A DNA stretch of 64,000 nt, from the NCBI RefSeq assembly GCF_900188325.1, contig NZ_FZPD01000002.1, forward strand, positions 830,183 through 894,182. The letters run 5' to 3'. The notes below the pieces were generated by a model. That model did not search any database. It was not told the DNA's origin and saw nothing but the letters and a program-made list of their open reading frames with translations. A program made the translations under genes and the position numbers. The DNA is from Ekhidna lutea (GTDB lineage: Bacteria > Bacteroidota > Bacteroidia > Cytophagales > Cyclobacteriaceae). This document shows positions 33,709 to 41,978 of the stretch, piece by piece; position 1 is the stretch's first letter; each line of letters starts with the position of its first letter.

Positions 33709-33987
33709 ATGTCAGAGTTAGTAGAAAGAGTAGAAAAAGCACTAAATAATATAAGGCCATACCTGGAAGCTGATGGTGGCGATGTGAAGGTGCTGGAAGT
33801 GGATAAAGATATGAATGTAGTGCTGGAACTAATGGGAAACTGTGGTTCTTGCCCCATGTCTACAATGACATTGAAGGCCGGTGTTGAAGAAGCCATTAAG
33901 CGAGAGGTCCCAGAAATAAAAAGCGTGCATGCTGTCAACATTACCTCGCCGGATGATCCAAACGCTAAGCTTCCATTTGCAAATTGA
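33709..33987 (+). CDS. NifU C-terminal-domain iron-sulfur scaffold protein
   Basis: A 92-residue Nfu-type protein with the cluster-binding motif GNCGSCPMS (Cys45 and Cys48). It starts 4 bp after the Mrp-like gene. Such proteins assemble or carry a [4Fe-4S] cluster bridged between two subunits in the cytoplasm. The full short domain is present (RPYLEADGGDVKVLE ... LKAGVEEAIKREVPEI). Pairing with an Mrp ATPase that lacks its own CxxC suggests that the two act together. Confidence 0.94.
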   Translation: MSELVERVEKALNNIRPYLEADGGDVKVLEVDKDMNVVLELMGNCGSCPMSTMTLKAGVEEAIKREVPEIKSVHAVNITSPDDPNAKLPFAN

Positions 33988-33994
33988 AAGACCC

Positions 33995-36928
33995 ATGCGA
34001 GGTGGGTGGTTCTTATGTATCCTTTTAGCTGCATTTCATCTCAATGCACAAGACAGATGTGGTACAACAGCCCCAACAACAGGTGAATTTGAAAACTGGA
34101 TAAGCACAAAAATCGCCGAACGACAGAATCAAGCCCACAGACCTCAAGCTCCGCTTTATCAAATACCCGTTGTAGTACATGTATTTCACAAGGGTGAGCC
34201 AGTAGGAACGGGTGTAAACCTTTCAGAGGAGCGCATTAAAGCTCAAATTGACTCCCTAACGGCGGACTTTCGGCGCACCAATGCGGATGCCATGAATACG
34301 CCTCCTGACTTTCTTCCTGTAGCTGCGGACGTAGAAGTGGAATTTGTTTTGGCAAAGCAAGATCCTGCTGGTAAACCGACCAATGGAATCGTGAGAATCC
34401 ACGGCTCAAGGGATGTTTACCGGGCTAACTCTCATCGTCCGTTGCTACGCTCTGAAAGTTTTTGGCCGGCTTCAAATTACTTGAATATTTATGTACTTGA
34501 CCTTCAGGTATTTATAGGCTATGCTTCTTTCCCCCTGATTGCACTGGATGGAATCACGAATGACACAGAGGACTACATATTTGATGGAGTGCTAATCGAC
34601 TTTGAATACTTTGGAGTAAATCCATCTGCACCTGCTTTTGAAAGCTACGGAAGAACACTCACCCATGAAGTAGGTCACTACCTGGGATTGAGACATATAT
34701 GGGGTGATGGTGGTTGTTCTATTGATGATTTTGTTGATGACACCCCATTGGCAGACACTGACAATGGCGACTACACTTCACCATGCACATTTCCAAATCC
34801 TAATGACAATGAAGTCTGCGTTTCAGGCGAGCCTGAGATGTTTCAAAACTACATGGACTACACGGATGATGTTTGTATGAACTTATTTACCTCGGGGCAA
34901 AAATCAAGAATGCGAACAGTCATTGATAATGCTCCTAATCGGACAACATTAATTTCTTCGCCAGGCCTGACCGAACCACCTAGATTCTCAAATGATTTGT
35001 CAGTTGTAGATATCATTTCGCCAGATTATGCAGAATGTAACACGAACATCACCCCTAGTGTAATGATCACGAATTACGGTAATAATGATGTCAGCTCTTA
35101 TGAGGTTCAGCTCTATATCAATAGCGATCCTATAGGACCGCCTGAAAGTATTTCAAATACCATGTTGCCGCTTGACTCTGATACAATCATCTTTCCAACT
35201 CAATCTGTGCCAACATCACCCTATTCTGTTTCATTTGAAGTGCTGGAAGTAAATGGTGGAAATGATGGAAACCCTGGTAATAACTCAATGACAATAACCG
35301 TCAGTGACAATACAACTCAGAGACTGCCATTCAATGAAAATTTTGAAAGTACAATTTCTGTATTTGGAGAGTTTGGCAGTAGTTCCCCATGGGAACAAGT
35401 AAATGCACCTAAAACCGCCCCCACCAATCAGGCATTGGTATTTAAATCACATGAGAATACAGAATGGTTTGATGAAACAACAATTTTCAAAACACCTATT
35501 TTAGATGTCACGGGCGTACAGTCAGGAGAATTGCTATTTAGCTACGCACATGCAAACTCACCATCTGCCTTTTACGATGGGCTGATGGTAAAGGCAAGCG
35601 TAGATTGCGGAGAAACATTTGCAGATATCATTTTTTCAAGCTTTGGTCCAAACCTCGCAACGGCTGAAGAAAGTGATTCTTACTTCTCACCAGCAAATCA
35701 ACTCGAGTGGATAGACACTGTACTGAGTATTACTGAGTACAAAGAGATCGATGGCGTTCAATTCGCGTTTGTTGGGATCAACGGAAGTGGTAACAATATA
35801 TATGTTGACAATATTGATATAGTTGAGACGAATCTTTTTGAAAATGATATCAGTCCCAGGAGTTTAAAAGGACCACTTATTACTTGCGCTGAGTCCTCCC
35901 GTCTTGAATTACGCATCCGAAATGTAGGATCACAGATTGTAACTTCATTTGAGGTAAAATACCATGTCAATGGAGATACACTCATTACCACATTCAATGG
36001 ATTAAGTGTTTCATCAAAAGAATTTGCAACTTTCTTTATTGCAGCGGACAATCTAGTTCCCGGTCAGAATCAGGTTGGCGCTGAGATAACCTTGGTCAAC
36101 GGAGCAGCTGATGAATCAATAATCGATAATTCATTGGCTGCCAGTCTGAGAAGGGATTCGAAATCTGATGAATATCCTTTGTTAGTAGATTTTGAACAAC
36201 CAGACATTTGGGATGTAACCTCCACAGGTCCTGACACGCTTTGGGTTCGAGCCCAGGTTCAGGGCAATGGTGTGTTAAGAGCAAAAGGGTTTAATGCTCC
36301 AAACCTGGGTGTCCAGAGCTGGTTTGTGAGTCCAAAACTCACAACTGGAGGTCTGGATAGTGCTCATCTTTATTTCAGAGCCTCACATGCTGCCAGAAAT
36401 GGTTTTGAAGATCGATTGCAGGTTTTGCTTTCAACTGACTGTGGCGAAAACTATAGCACCACTCTTTTAGATGCCTTTACAGATTCTCTTGCAGTTACCA
36501 CCTCATCTACTCGGTGGGTACCCTCCTCAGACAGTGATTGGAAAGAATACAAATTAGATCTCTCGCACTCCTTTTTCTTTGATGATAACATACGAATTGC
36601 GTTTGTGTTCACTCCGGGCGGTGGCAATGACTTATACATTGATGATATCAGTATCAGGGAAAATGAAGTACCGAACTATGAGGAAGTGTTCAGAGCGTTT
36701 CCTAATCCAGCGATTAATTCATTTAATGTTGGGTTCAACCTATCAGAAAAAGAAGCTGTCACCGTTAGACTATTGGATATGAGTGGCCGTATCATTTTTG
36801 AAGAAGTGGTGGGCAATGCATTTAACCAGGTCATAGAGTATGAAGCACCCTCCCAGAAAGGGCTTTATTTTTTAAATGTGATTGGAAAAAATTTCAACAC
36901 CTCCCAAAAACTGTTTATTAGTAATTGA
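33995..36928 (+). CDS. secreted M43 (pappalysin-type) metalloprotease with T9SS type A tail
   Basis: The start at 33995 gives a clean signal peptide (MRGGWFLCILLAAFHLNAQ) and a product of 977 residues; an earlier in-frame ATG at 33929 would overlap the NifU-like gene. The zinc site is HEVGHYLGLRH with His224, Glu225 and His228, and a conserved downstream Met-turn region (NYMDYTDD) follows. C-terminal to the protease are CARDB-like and jelly-roll-type segments (residues 330-880). The tail (FRAFPNPAINSFNVGF ... GLYFLNVIG) is a T9SS sorting domain. It is probably a cell-surface or extracellular protease. The gene begins 7 bp after the Nfu stop. Confidence 0.92.
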   Translation: MRGGWFLCILLAAFHLNAQDRCGTTAPTTGEFENWISTKIAERQNQAHRPQAPLYQIPVVVHVFHKGEPVGTGVNLSEERIKAQIDSLTADFRRTNADAMNTPPDFLPVAADVEVEFVLAKQDPAGKPTNGIVRIHGSRDVYRANSHRPLLRSESFWPASNYLNIYVLDLQVFIGYASFPLIALDGITNDTEDYIFDGVLIDFEYFGVNPSAPAFESYGRTLTHEVGHYLGLRHIWGDGGCSIDDFVDDTPLADTDNGDYTSPCTFPNPNDNEVCVSGEPEMFQNYMDYTDDVCMNLFTSGQKSRMRTVIDNAPNRTTLISSPGLTEPPRFSNDLSVVDIISPDYAECNTNITPSVMITNYGNNDVSSYEVQLYINSDPIGPPESISNTMLPLDSDTIIFPTQSVPTSPYSVSFEVLEVNGGNDGNPGNNSMTITVSDNTTQRLPFNENFESTISVFGEFGSSSPWEQVNAPKTAPTNQALVFKSHENTEWFDETTIFKTPILDVTGVQSGELLFSYAHANSPSAFYDGLMVKASVDCGETFADIIFSSFGPNLATAEESDSYFSPANQLEWIDTVLSITEYKEIDGVQFAFVGINGSGNNIYVDNIDIVETNLFENDISPRSLKGPLITCAESSRLELRIRNVGSQIVTSFEVKYHVNGDTLITTFNGLSVSSKEFATFFIAADNLVPGQNQVGAEITLVNGAADESIIDNSLAASLRRDSKSDEYPLLVDFEQPDIWDVTSTGPDTLWVRAQVQGNGVLRAKGFNAPNLGVQSWFVSPKLTTGGLDSAHLYFRASHAARNGFEDRLQVLLSTDCGENYSTTLLDAFTDSLAVTTSSTRWVPSSDSDWKEYKLDLSHSFFFDDNIRIAFVFTPGGGNDLYIDDISIRENEVPNYEEVFRAFPNPAINSFNVGFNLSEKEAVTVRLLDMSGRIIFEEVVGNAFNQVIEYEAPSQKGLYFLNVIGKNFNTSQKLFISN

Positions 36929-36959
36929 TTAGGTTTATCCCTGTATATTAAAAGCATTT

Positions 36960-37811
36960 ATGTCATTTAGAAAACCAACCAGCGTAAAAGATTTTCTGAT
37001 TCATTTAGGAGTACTCATTGGTAGCGGCATCTTGATTGTGATCGTTGTATTTTATATCTGGCTTCCGATCACAACCAACCACGGCGAAACAATCACAGTC
37101 CCCGATATTCAGGGCATGACAGTATCGGAATTGGATGATTTTTTAAGTAAGCGTAATTTAAGATACGAGGCTACTGCAGACTCCAGCTATTCACCTGACC
37201 ATCCTCCTTTGGCAGTATTGAGGCAGGTTCCAAAGCCAAATACTAAGGTGAAGGAGAATAGAAAGATTTATGTGACGTTAAATGCAGAGAGTCCGCCCAA
37301 AGTGAGAATGCCAAGGGTTGAGGATTTGTCACTAAGAGCCGCAATGATGGTATTAAAATCATATGACCTGAAACTTGGAGACGTTCGATACGTTCCAGAT
37401 GTGTTTTTTGGAGTAGTTCATGAGGCCAAAATGAATGGCAGAGCTGTTTTGGAGGGAGAGAAAATCGAAAAAGGCAGTTTGATTGACCTTATTGTGGGTG
37501 ATGGATATGGAAACACTGTATTTCAGTCACCTTTACTTATTGGTTTAGATCAGGAAGAAGCAGAGACAGCCATCATCGGTTCCGGGCTGAAAGTTGGCAA
37601 GATTCAGACAACTGAAAAATCACTTGCAGGATTTGATGCATTGGATTCGTTGGGTAATGATATTCTGGAATATAGAAGTATTTCACCCGGTACGGTTCAG
37701 CAGCAATACCCGCGTCCAGGAAGAAGAGTTAAAATCGGCGACCCAGTTGATATTTGGATTTATCAGCCGGATACAGTTAGTAACACCTCTACTATATTGG
37801 ATAACCAATGA
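36960..37811 (+). CDS. membrane-anchored PASTA-domain protein
   Basis: A 283-residue protein with a short cytoplasmic start, one transmembrane helix (about 14-36) and three PASTA domains outside (about 45-108, 110-178 and 180-270; for example ITVPDIQGMTVSELDDFL). PASTA domains in Ser/Thr kinases and penicillin-binding proteins bind cell-wall material; here no kinase or transpeptidase is attached, as is common in Bacteroidota. It lies between two T9SS cargo genes and its stop overlaps the next start as ATGA. Confidence 0.92.
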   Translation: MSFRKPTSVKDFLIHLGVLIGSGILIVIVVFYIWLPITTNHGETITVPDIQGMTVSELDDFLSKRNLRYEATADSSYSPDHPPLAVLRQVPKPNTKVKENRKIYVTLNAESPPKVRMPRVEDLSLRAAMMVLKSYDLKLGDVRYVPDVFFGVVHEAKMNGRAVLEGEKIEKGSLIDLIVGDGYGNTVFQSPLLIGLDQEEAETAIIGSGLKVGKIQTTEKSLAGFDALDSLGNDILEYRSISPGTVQQQYPRPGRRVKIGDPVDIWIYQPDTVSNTSTILDNQ

Positions 37812-39646
37812 ATAAACTCTTAGCTGCCATACTAATTGTAGGAATACAGACTGCTTTTGGACAGTTGATCATTAAGCCGATTAACAAATCCACCTCGAAT
37901 GAGCGCAACAGGATTACTAAATCAAATACTATTAATCCAGCCTCTCTTCCATTTTGGGATGATTTTTCAGTTTCGGGTGATTCTCCTGATGGCTTACGTA
38001 TTTGGGGAACCGATACTTCCAGTCAGTGGAATGCAGAAGCTAGCCGTGATGTGTATGTCAATGCCACGCTAGCCATCAACCCACCCAGCTATAAGGTTGC
38101 CACTTTTGATGGTCTCAACGGAAATGGTGGTTTTCATGGAGCTGATAAGGGTTTGGCAGATCAGCTGGTTTCTGACACGATTGATCTTCAAGGAAAAGCA
38201 AATGTGATTCTTTCATTTTACTGGCAGGCCGGAGGTAATGTGGAAATTCCTGACGAAGGTGATTCGCTTATTCTTCAGTTTTACAGCCCAAACATTGAGA
38301 CTAATGGTGGTTGGCAAACAGTATGGTCAAAAGATGGTGGAGATATTGAAGCAGATCAGGATTCTGTCTTTACACAAGTCGCTCAAGTAGTTGAATCTCA
38401 ATTTTTAACGCAAAAGTTTGTCTTTCGATTTCAATCCTATGGCGACCTGGATGGCCCATTTGATGCCTGGCATGTGGATTGGATCTATTTGAATGATAAT
38501 CGTCAAAATGATACATTTCACTACCTTGATAGAGGATTGACCGGTCAGCTGAAGCCTCCATTTTCTCCCTATCAATCTTTACCTATAAACCAGTACAAAC
38601 TCAATCAACCACAGTATAGCAAACAAACAGTTCAAGCCTTTAATCTTGACGAGCAGCTTCAACCTGCTGAATATATTTTGGTCGTCAGAGACTTGAATAC
38701 CGGTTCAATTCTAGACTCACTTGAATACGGTAACAAACCGATTTTAGAAGGCAATCCAGATCCATTCAAACTCACCAATAAGCGATTGATAGAATTGGAC
38801 TCAATAGAGTTCTCAAATTTTCCGAATTTGGACTCACTAGTTGTTTTATCTGAGGTATACTTCGAAAGTTCAGATGATAGTTTGCTGGTTGGCAATATTG
38901 ATTTAAAAATCAACGATACCATTCGAACACAATATCTGCTACATAATTACTACGCATATGATGATGGTACTGCGGAGTATGCAGTTGGGACAAATGTGCG
39001 TGGCGGCCAAATTGCCGTTCGATATTTGCTAGAGCAAACGGATACTTTGACGCATGTAGACATCCATTTCCCAAACATTGATCCGCATAGTTTCAATAGC
39101 GCACTTGAACTTCAAATTTTCAAAAGGCTCAATGAGGAGCCGATCAGAACACAGCCTATTTCGGTAATTAATGCAACTACACTTAATGAATTCACAAGGT
39201 ATGAGCTAGCCAGACCGCTGATCTTGTCCGACACTTTTTTCCTTGGCTATGAGCAAAGTAAAAATGAATATATCGGATTTGGTTTTGACAGAAGCAACCC
39301 GGATGCTTCTCAATATATTTTTGAAAACATTACAGGAGAATGGGAGCAAAACTCCAGATTACAAGGAGCACTCATGATTCGCCCTGTCTTCTCAAAAAAA
39401 GATTCTTTTGTCTTGGGAGCTAATCCAAAGGAGCTAGCCTTTAGAGTTTACCCAAACCCCACTAAAGGATTATTGAAAATTGAGGGAGTGTATCAAAGTA
39501 TTACGCTCATGGATTTTTCCGGTCGAGTGCTTTTTAATCAAACTCAAGCAACCGTACATGATTTTTCAAGTTTGAAAGGGGGCTTATATTTGCTCACAAT
39601 TCACCGAAAAGAGGGTGATCAAACCATAAAAATCATTAAAGAATGA
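37808..39646 (+). CDS. T9SS-exported protein of unknown function
   Basis: A 612-residue secreted protein with signal peptide (residues 1-18, ending TAFG) and a C-terminal T9SS type A sorting domain (FRVYPNPTKGLLKIEG ... GGLYLLTIH). The middle is beta-rich, with MAM- or jelly-roll-like segments such as FDGLNGNGGFHGADKG and DAWHVDWIYLND, seen in many Bacteroidota surface proteins. No catalytic motif was recognised. It overlaps the PASTA gene by 4 bp and the rhodanese gene by 4 bp, so the three are translated together. Confidence 0.88.
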   Translation: MNKLLAAILIVGIQTAFGQLIIKPINKSTSNERNRITKSNTINPASLPFWDDFSVSGDSPDGLRIWGTDTSSQWNAEASRDVYVNATLAINPPSYKVATFDGLNGNGGFHGADKGLADQLVSDTIDLQGKANVILSFYWQAGGNVEIPDEGDSLILQFYSPNIETNGGWQTVWSKDGGDIEADQDSVFTQVAQVVESQFLTQKFVFRFQSYGDLDGPFDAWHVDWIYLNDNRQNDTFHYLDRGLTGQLKPPFSPYQSLPINQYKLNQPQYSKQTVQAFNLDEQLQPAEYILVVRDLNTGSILDSLEYGNKPILEGNPDPFKLTNKRLIELDSIEFSNFPNLDSLVVLSEVYFESSDDSLLVGNIDLKINDTIRTQYLLHNYYAYDDGTAEYAVGTNVRGGQIAVRYLLEQTDTLTHVDIHFPNIDPHSFNSALELQIFKRLNEEPIRTQPISVINATTLNEFTRYELARPLILSDTFFLGYEQSKNEYIGFGFDRSNPDASQYIFENITGEWEQNSRLQGALMIRPVFSKKDSFVLGANPKELAFRVYPNPTKGLLKIEGVYQSITLMDFSGRVLFNQTQATVHDFSSLKGGLYLLTIHRKEGDQTIKIIKE

Positions 39647-39942
39647 ATGAAGATATCACTTGCCAGGAAGTAAAAGACAGACTAGAAAAAGGAGACAAAT
39701 TCAACTTCATTGATGTTCGTGAAGAATGGGAATATGAGGAAGCCAATATAGGAGCCACACTTATACCGCTAGGAGATCTCCCGACACGTATTTCCGAAAT
39801 CGAAAGCATGAAAAATGAGGAGATTATCGTTCACTGCAAATCCGGTGCTCGCTCAGGAAGAGCCAAAAAATTCTTGAATTCACAGGGTTTCACCAATGTT
39901 CGAAACATGGAAGGCGGCATTACCGCATACCTGGAGCTTTAA
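39643..39942 (+). CDS. rhodanese-like sulfurtransferase domain protein
   Basis: A 99-residue single-domain rhodanese. The active-site loop is VHCKSGARSGRA with Cys65, and the start FIDVREEWEYEEANI is typical of the family. It moves sulfane sulfur in the cytoplasm; the specific acceptor is unknown. The ATG overlaps the previous stop by 4 bp. Its own end overlaps the convergent M50 gene by 4 bp. Confidence 0.93.
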   Translation: MNEDITCQEVKDRLEKGDKFNFIDVREEWEYEEANIGATLIPLGDLPTRISEIESMKNEEIIVHCKSGARSGRAKKFLNSQGFTNVRNMEGGITAYLEL

Positions 39943-41159
39943 AGCCCATTGACAACCAGTGGTTGTGGGCTGAAGCATAACACGAAAATGATTAGTGCAA
40001 TCCAGCCCAACACTTTTCTTCCCGCAGATAAAGGCTTGTTATCAATCACAGGTGGGTGATCTACTCCAATGAACCTACCAATCAGTAGCGAAAATAATAG
40101 CCATCCGGTGTATCCTTCAATTTTGAAAATTGATGCAATAAAAAATTGAACCGTCAACATTACGGTCGCGTATAGTAGTCGATCTCTTTTTTCTTTAAAC
40201 ACACTGTATGCACACCAGTAAACAATAAACAGATAGGCAGCCAGACTAAGCAAAAAGCTCCCGAGTCCTTCTATTGAGGAGTCTACCAAATCTGCTGTAG
40301 TAACCCAGCCCAGTCCGGCATAGAAAAGAAATGCTGTGAACAATACCCTCGATATGATGGCATGGTGTTTTGGTCCGAATAGGCCGAAAACCACATGACC
40401 ACCATCAAGTTGTCCAATTGGCAATAGGTTAAGTGCAGTGAAGAAGAAAGCCAAAAAAGATGCTAAAAGCAATGGATAATGCATCAATTCACTTGAACTA
40501 GGCACATAACGATCATCGGGAGCCAGGTAGGTTCTCCCCAGGTTCATCAGTAGATTGTCTCCAAATGAAATAGATCCCCTATTCAACCGAATGGTATCCG
40601 GTTGTTGATCATATAGCATTCTATCCGGATTTAAATCACTCTTGAGAATAACCGTATCCAATCCGGCCATCTTCTCTTCAAAATTCTCTCCGAAAACTTC
40701 ATATTCAGGATGAATCTCATAGATATACTCCGTTTCTGGTAAATGAGTAAAACCATAAATAAAGAAAACAATCGCGACCAAAAAGCCTGCTATTGGCCCG
40801 GAAACACCTACATCAAAGTATTTGATACGGCTTGAGATATTCTCTTTGATCTTAATGAATGCTCCCATCGTTCCAATTGTTGGAAAGGGGCCCAGGAAAC
40901 CCAACCACATCGGGATATAATAAGGAAAAGTGACTTTGATTTTGTGGTATCTGGCAGTGAAGTAGTGTCCAAACTCATGGACTGTAAGGATCAATAGGAA
41001 TGGAATGGAAAAATTAAATCCGAACAAGAAATCATCCCATGTCATCCCTAACGTAAGAAATTTGCTAATGCTCCATTCTGCCCCTGCAAAGGTGGTTCCC
41101 ACCAGTGTGGCAATAAACAGACCTATTTGAATGAGGTAAGTCTTTTGCTTCTTATTCAA
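39939..41159 (-). CDS. M50-family site-2-type membrane protease
   Basis: A 406-residue polytopic zinc protease with HEFGH at 61-65 (His61, Glu62, His65) in the second helix and the partner NLLPIGQLDGGHVVFG carrying the third ligand. About eight helices are visible. No PDZ domain is present; the insert near residues 140-210 (the region before DDRYVPSSSEL) is soluble. Such proteases cut membrane-bound regulators, but the target is unknown. It overlaps the HAD gene upstream by 8 bp, suggesting a two-gene operon. Confidence 0.92.
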   Translation of the reverse strand: MNKKQKTYLIQIGLFIATLVGTTFAGAEWSISKFLTLGMTWDDFLFGFNFSIPFLLILTVHEFGHYFTARYHKIKVTFPYYIPMWLGFLGPFPTIGTMGAFIKIKENISSRIKYFDVGVSGPIAGFLVAIVFFIYGFTHLPETEYIYEIHPEYEVFGENFEEKMAGLDTVILKSDLNPDRMLYDQQPDTIRLNRGSISFGDNLLMNLGRTYLAPDDRYVPSSSELMHYPLLLASFLAFFFTALNLLPIGQLDGGHVVFGLFGPKHHAIISRVLFTAFLFYAGLGWVTTADLVDSSIEGLGSFLLSLAAYLFIVYWCAYSVFKEKRDRLLYATVMLTVQFFIASIFKIEGYTGWLLFSLLIGRFIGVDHPPVIDNKPLSAGRKVLGWIALIIFVLCFSPQPLVVNGL

Positions 41160-41808
41160 GCTCGAAAATTTTGTTTAATTGATTATCAGGATCTAAAATT
41201 TGAATGGCTTTCATGCCTGCTTTTTTCGCAGCTTCCACATTGTCTAGTCTATCATCTAAAAACAACATTCTGGAGGCGTAAATGCCAATGTCGTCTATAA
41301 CAAAATTGTAGCAGTTCAGGTTTGGTTTACGCATGCCTATTTCATGTGAATAATAAACTTCTTTTACAAAATCACGCAAACTAGGTCGCCCAGTCTCCAC
41401 CATAATCATTTCTTCATAGGCAATCTCATGGATTATATTGGTGTTTGAGAGGATGTAGGTATCAAATCGTTCCCCAATCTTTAGCACTTTATTCATCCGT
41501 TCCTTTGTTATGGACTTCAGCATACTATTCCAAATGTCCTCAAACTGCATCTCTCCCATTTGCGTACCCAACAGTTTGTTGATACTTGCCCGAAACTCAT
41601 CCGGTCCGATCATCCCCATCTCAAATTTTTGTAAAACAGGTGCTGTAACGACCAGCTCTTCTATTTCCTCCTGATTTTTATTCGCTACTTCGGAAAATCG
41701 ACGAATCACTCGTGGATAATCGAGATCGATTAGTACATTTCCAAAATCAAAAATTATGGCATCAATGCCTTGCAGTTGGTCTGACATTCGTTGGCTATTA
41801 AACGGCAA
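41152..41808 (-). CDS. HAD-superfamily hydrolase
   Basis: A phosphatase-like protein of 218 residues, or 211 if ATG at 41787 is the start. Motif I is FDFGNVLIDLD, motif II LSNTN, motif III lysine in RKPNLNCYN and motif IV FLDDRLDN, so it is catalytically complete. It resembles the epoxide hydrolase N-terminal/YihX-like subgroup. Substrate unknown; cytoplasmic. It lies upstream of and overlaps the M50 gene, and is divergent from the tRNA. Confidence 0.9.
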   Translation of the reverse strand: MPFNSQRMSDQLQGIDAIIFDFGNVLIDLDYPRVIRRFSEVANKNQEEIEELVVTAPVLQKFEMGMIGPDEFRASINKLLGTQMGEMQFEDIWNSMLKSITKERMNKVLKIGERFDTYILSNTNIIHEIAYEEMIMVETGRPSLRDFVKEVYYSHEIGMRKPNLNCYNFVIDDIGIYASRMLFLDDRLDNVEAAKKAGMKAIQILDPDNQLNKIFELE

Positions 41809-41821
41809 ATATGTAATATTG
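41791..41821 (+). promoter_or_regulatory. candidate promoter of the tRNA gene
   Basis: TTG at 41791-41793 and TAATATTG at 41814-41821, 20 bp apart, fit the Bacteroidota TTTG/TAnnTTTG promoter except for one base in the -7 box. The tRNA starts 24 bp downstream. It overlaps the start of the HAD gene on the other strand. Confidence 0.4.
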
Positions 41822-41844
41822 CGCTCCCTTTTGAAAGAAAGATT

Positions 41845-41921
41845 GGGCCTATAACTCAGTTGGTTAGAGTAACTGACTCATAATCAGTAAGTCCCAGGTT
41901 CGAGCCCTGGTGGGCCCACCA
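41845..41921 (+). tRNA. tRNA with CAU anticodon (tRNA-Ile2 or elongator tRNA-Met)
   Basis: A full cloverleaf. Acceptor GGGCCTA pairs with TGGGCCC, the D-arm is ACTC/GAGT, the anticodon stem ACTGA/TCAGT carries loop CTCATAA (anticodon CAT), the T-arm is CCAGG/CCTGG with TTCGAGC, and ACCA is encoded. A CAU anticodon could be elongator Met or the isoleucine tRNA whose C34 is changed to lysidine. The acceptor stem resembles that of tRNA-Ile(GAU) in this phylum as I recall it, so I lean to Ile2. An initiator is unlikely because the 1-72 pair is G-C and the anticodon stem lacks three G-C pairs. Confidence 0.95.
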
Positions 41922-41929
41922 AAATAAAA

Positions 41930-41961
41930 AAACCACTTCAGAAATTCTGAAGTGGTTTCTT
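41930..41961. terminator. bidirectional rho-independent terminator
   Basis: AAACCACTTCAG and its complement CTGAAGTGGTTT form a 12-bp stem with an AAATT loop, followed by TCTTTT on the plus strand and by a run of T on the minus strand. It serves the tRNA from the left and the convergent endonuclease gene, which ends at 41979, from the right. Confidence 0.85.
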
Positions 41962-41978
41962 TTAAAGATTGAAAAGAT

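Noticed and set aside
33929..33994. Longer N-terminus for the M43 protease
   Set aside because: It overlaps the NifU-like gene and hides a good signal peptide that begins at 33995.
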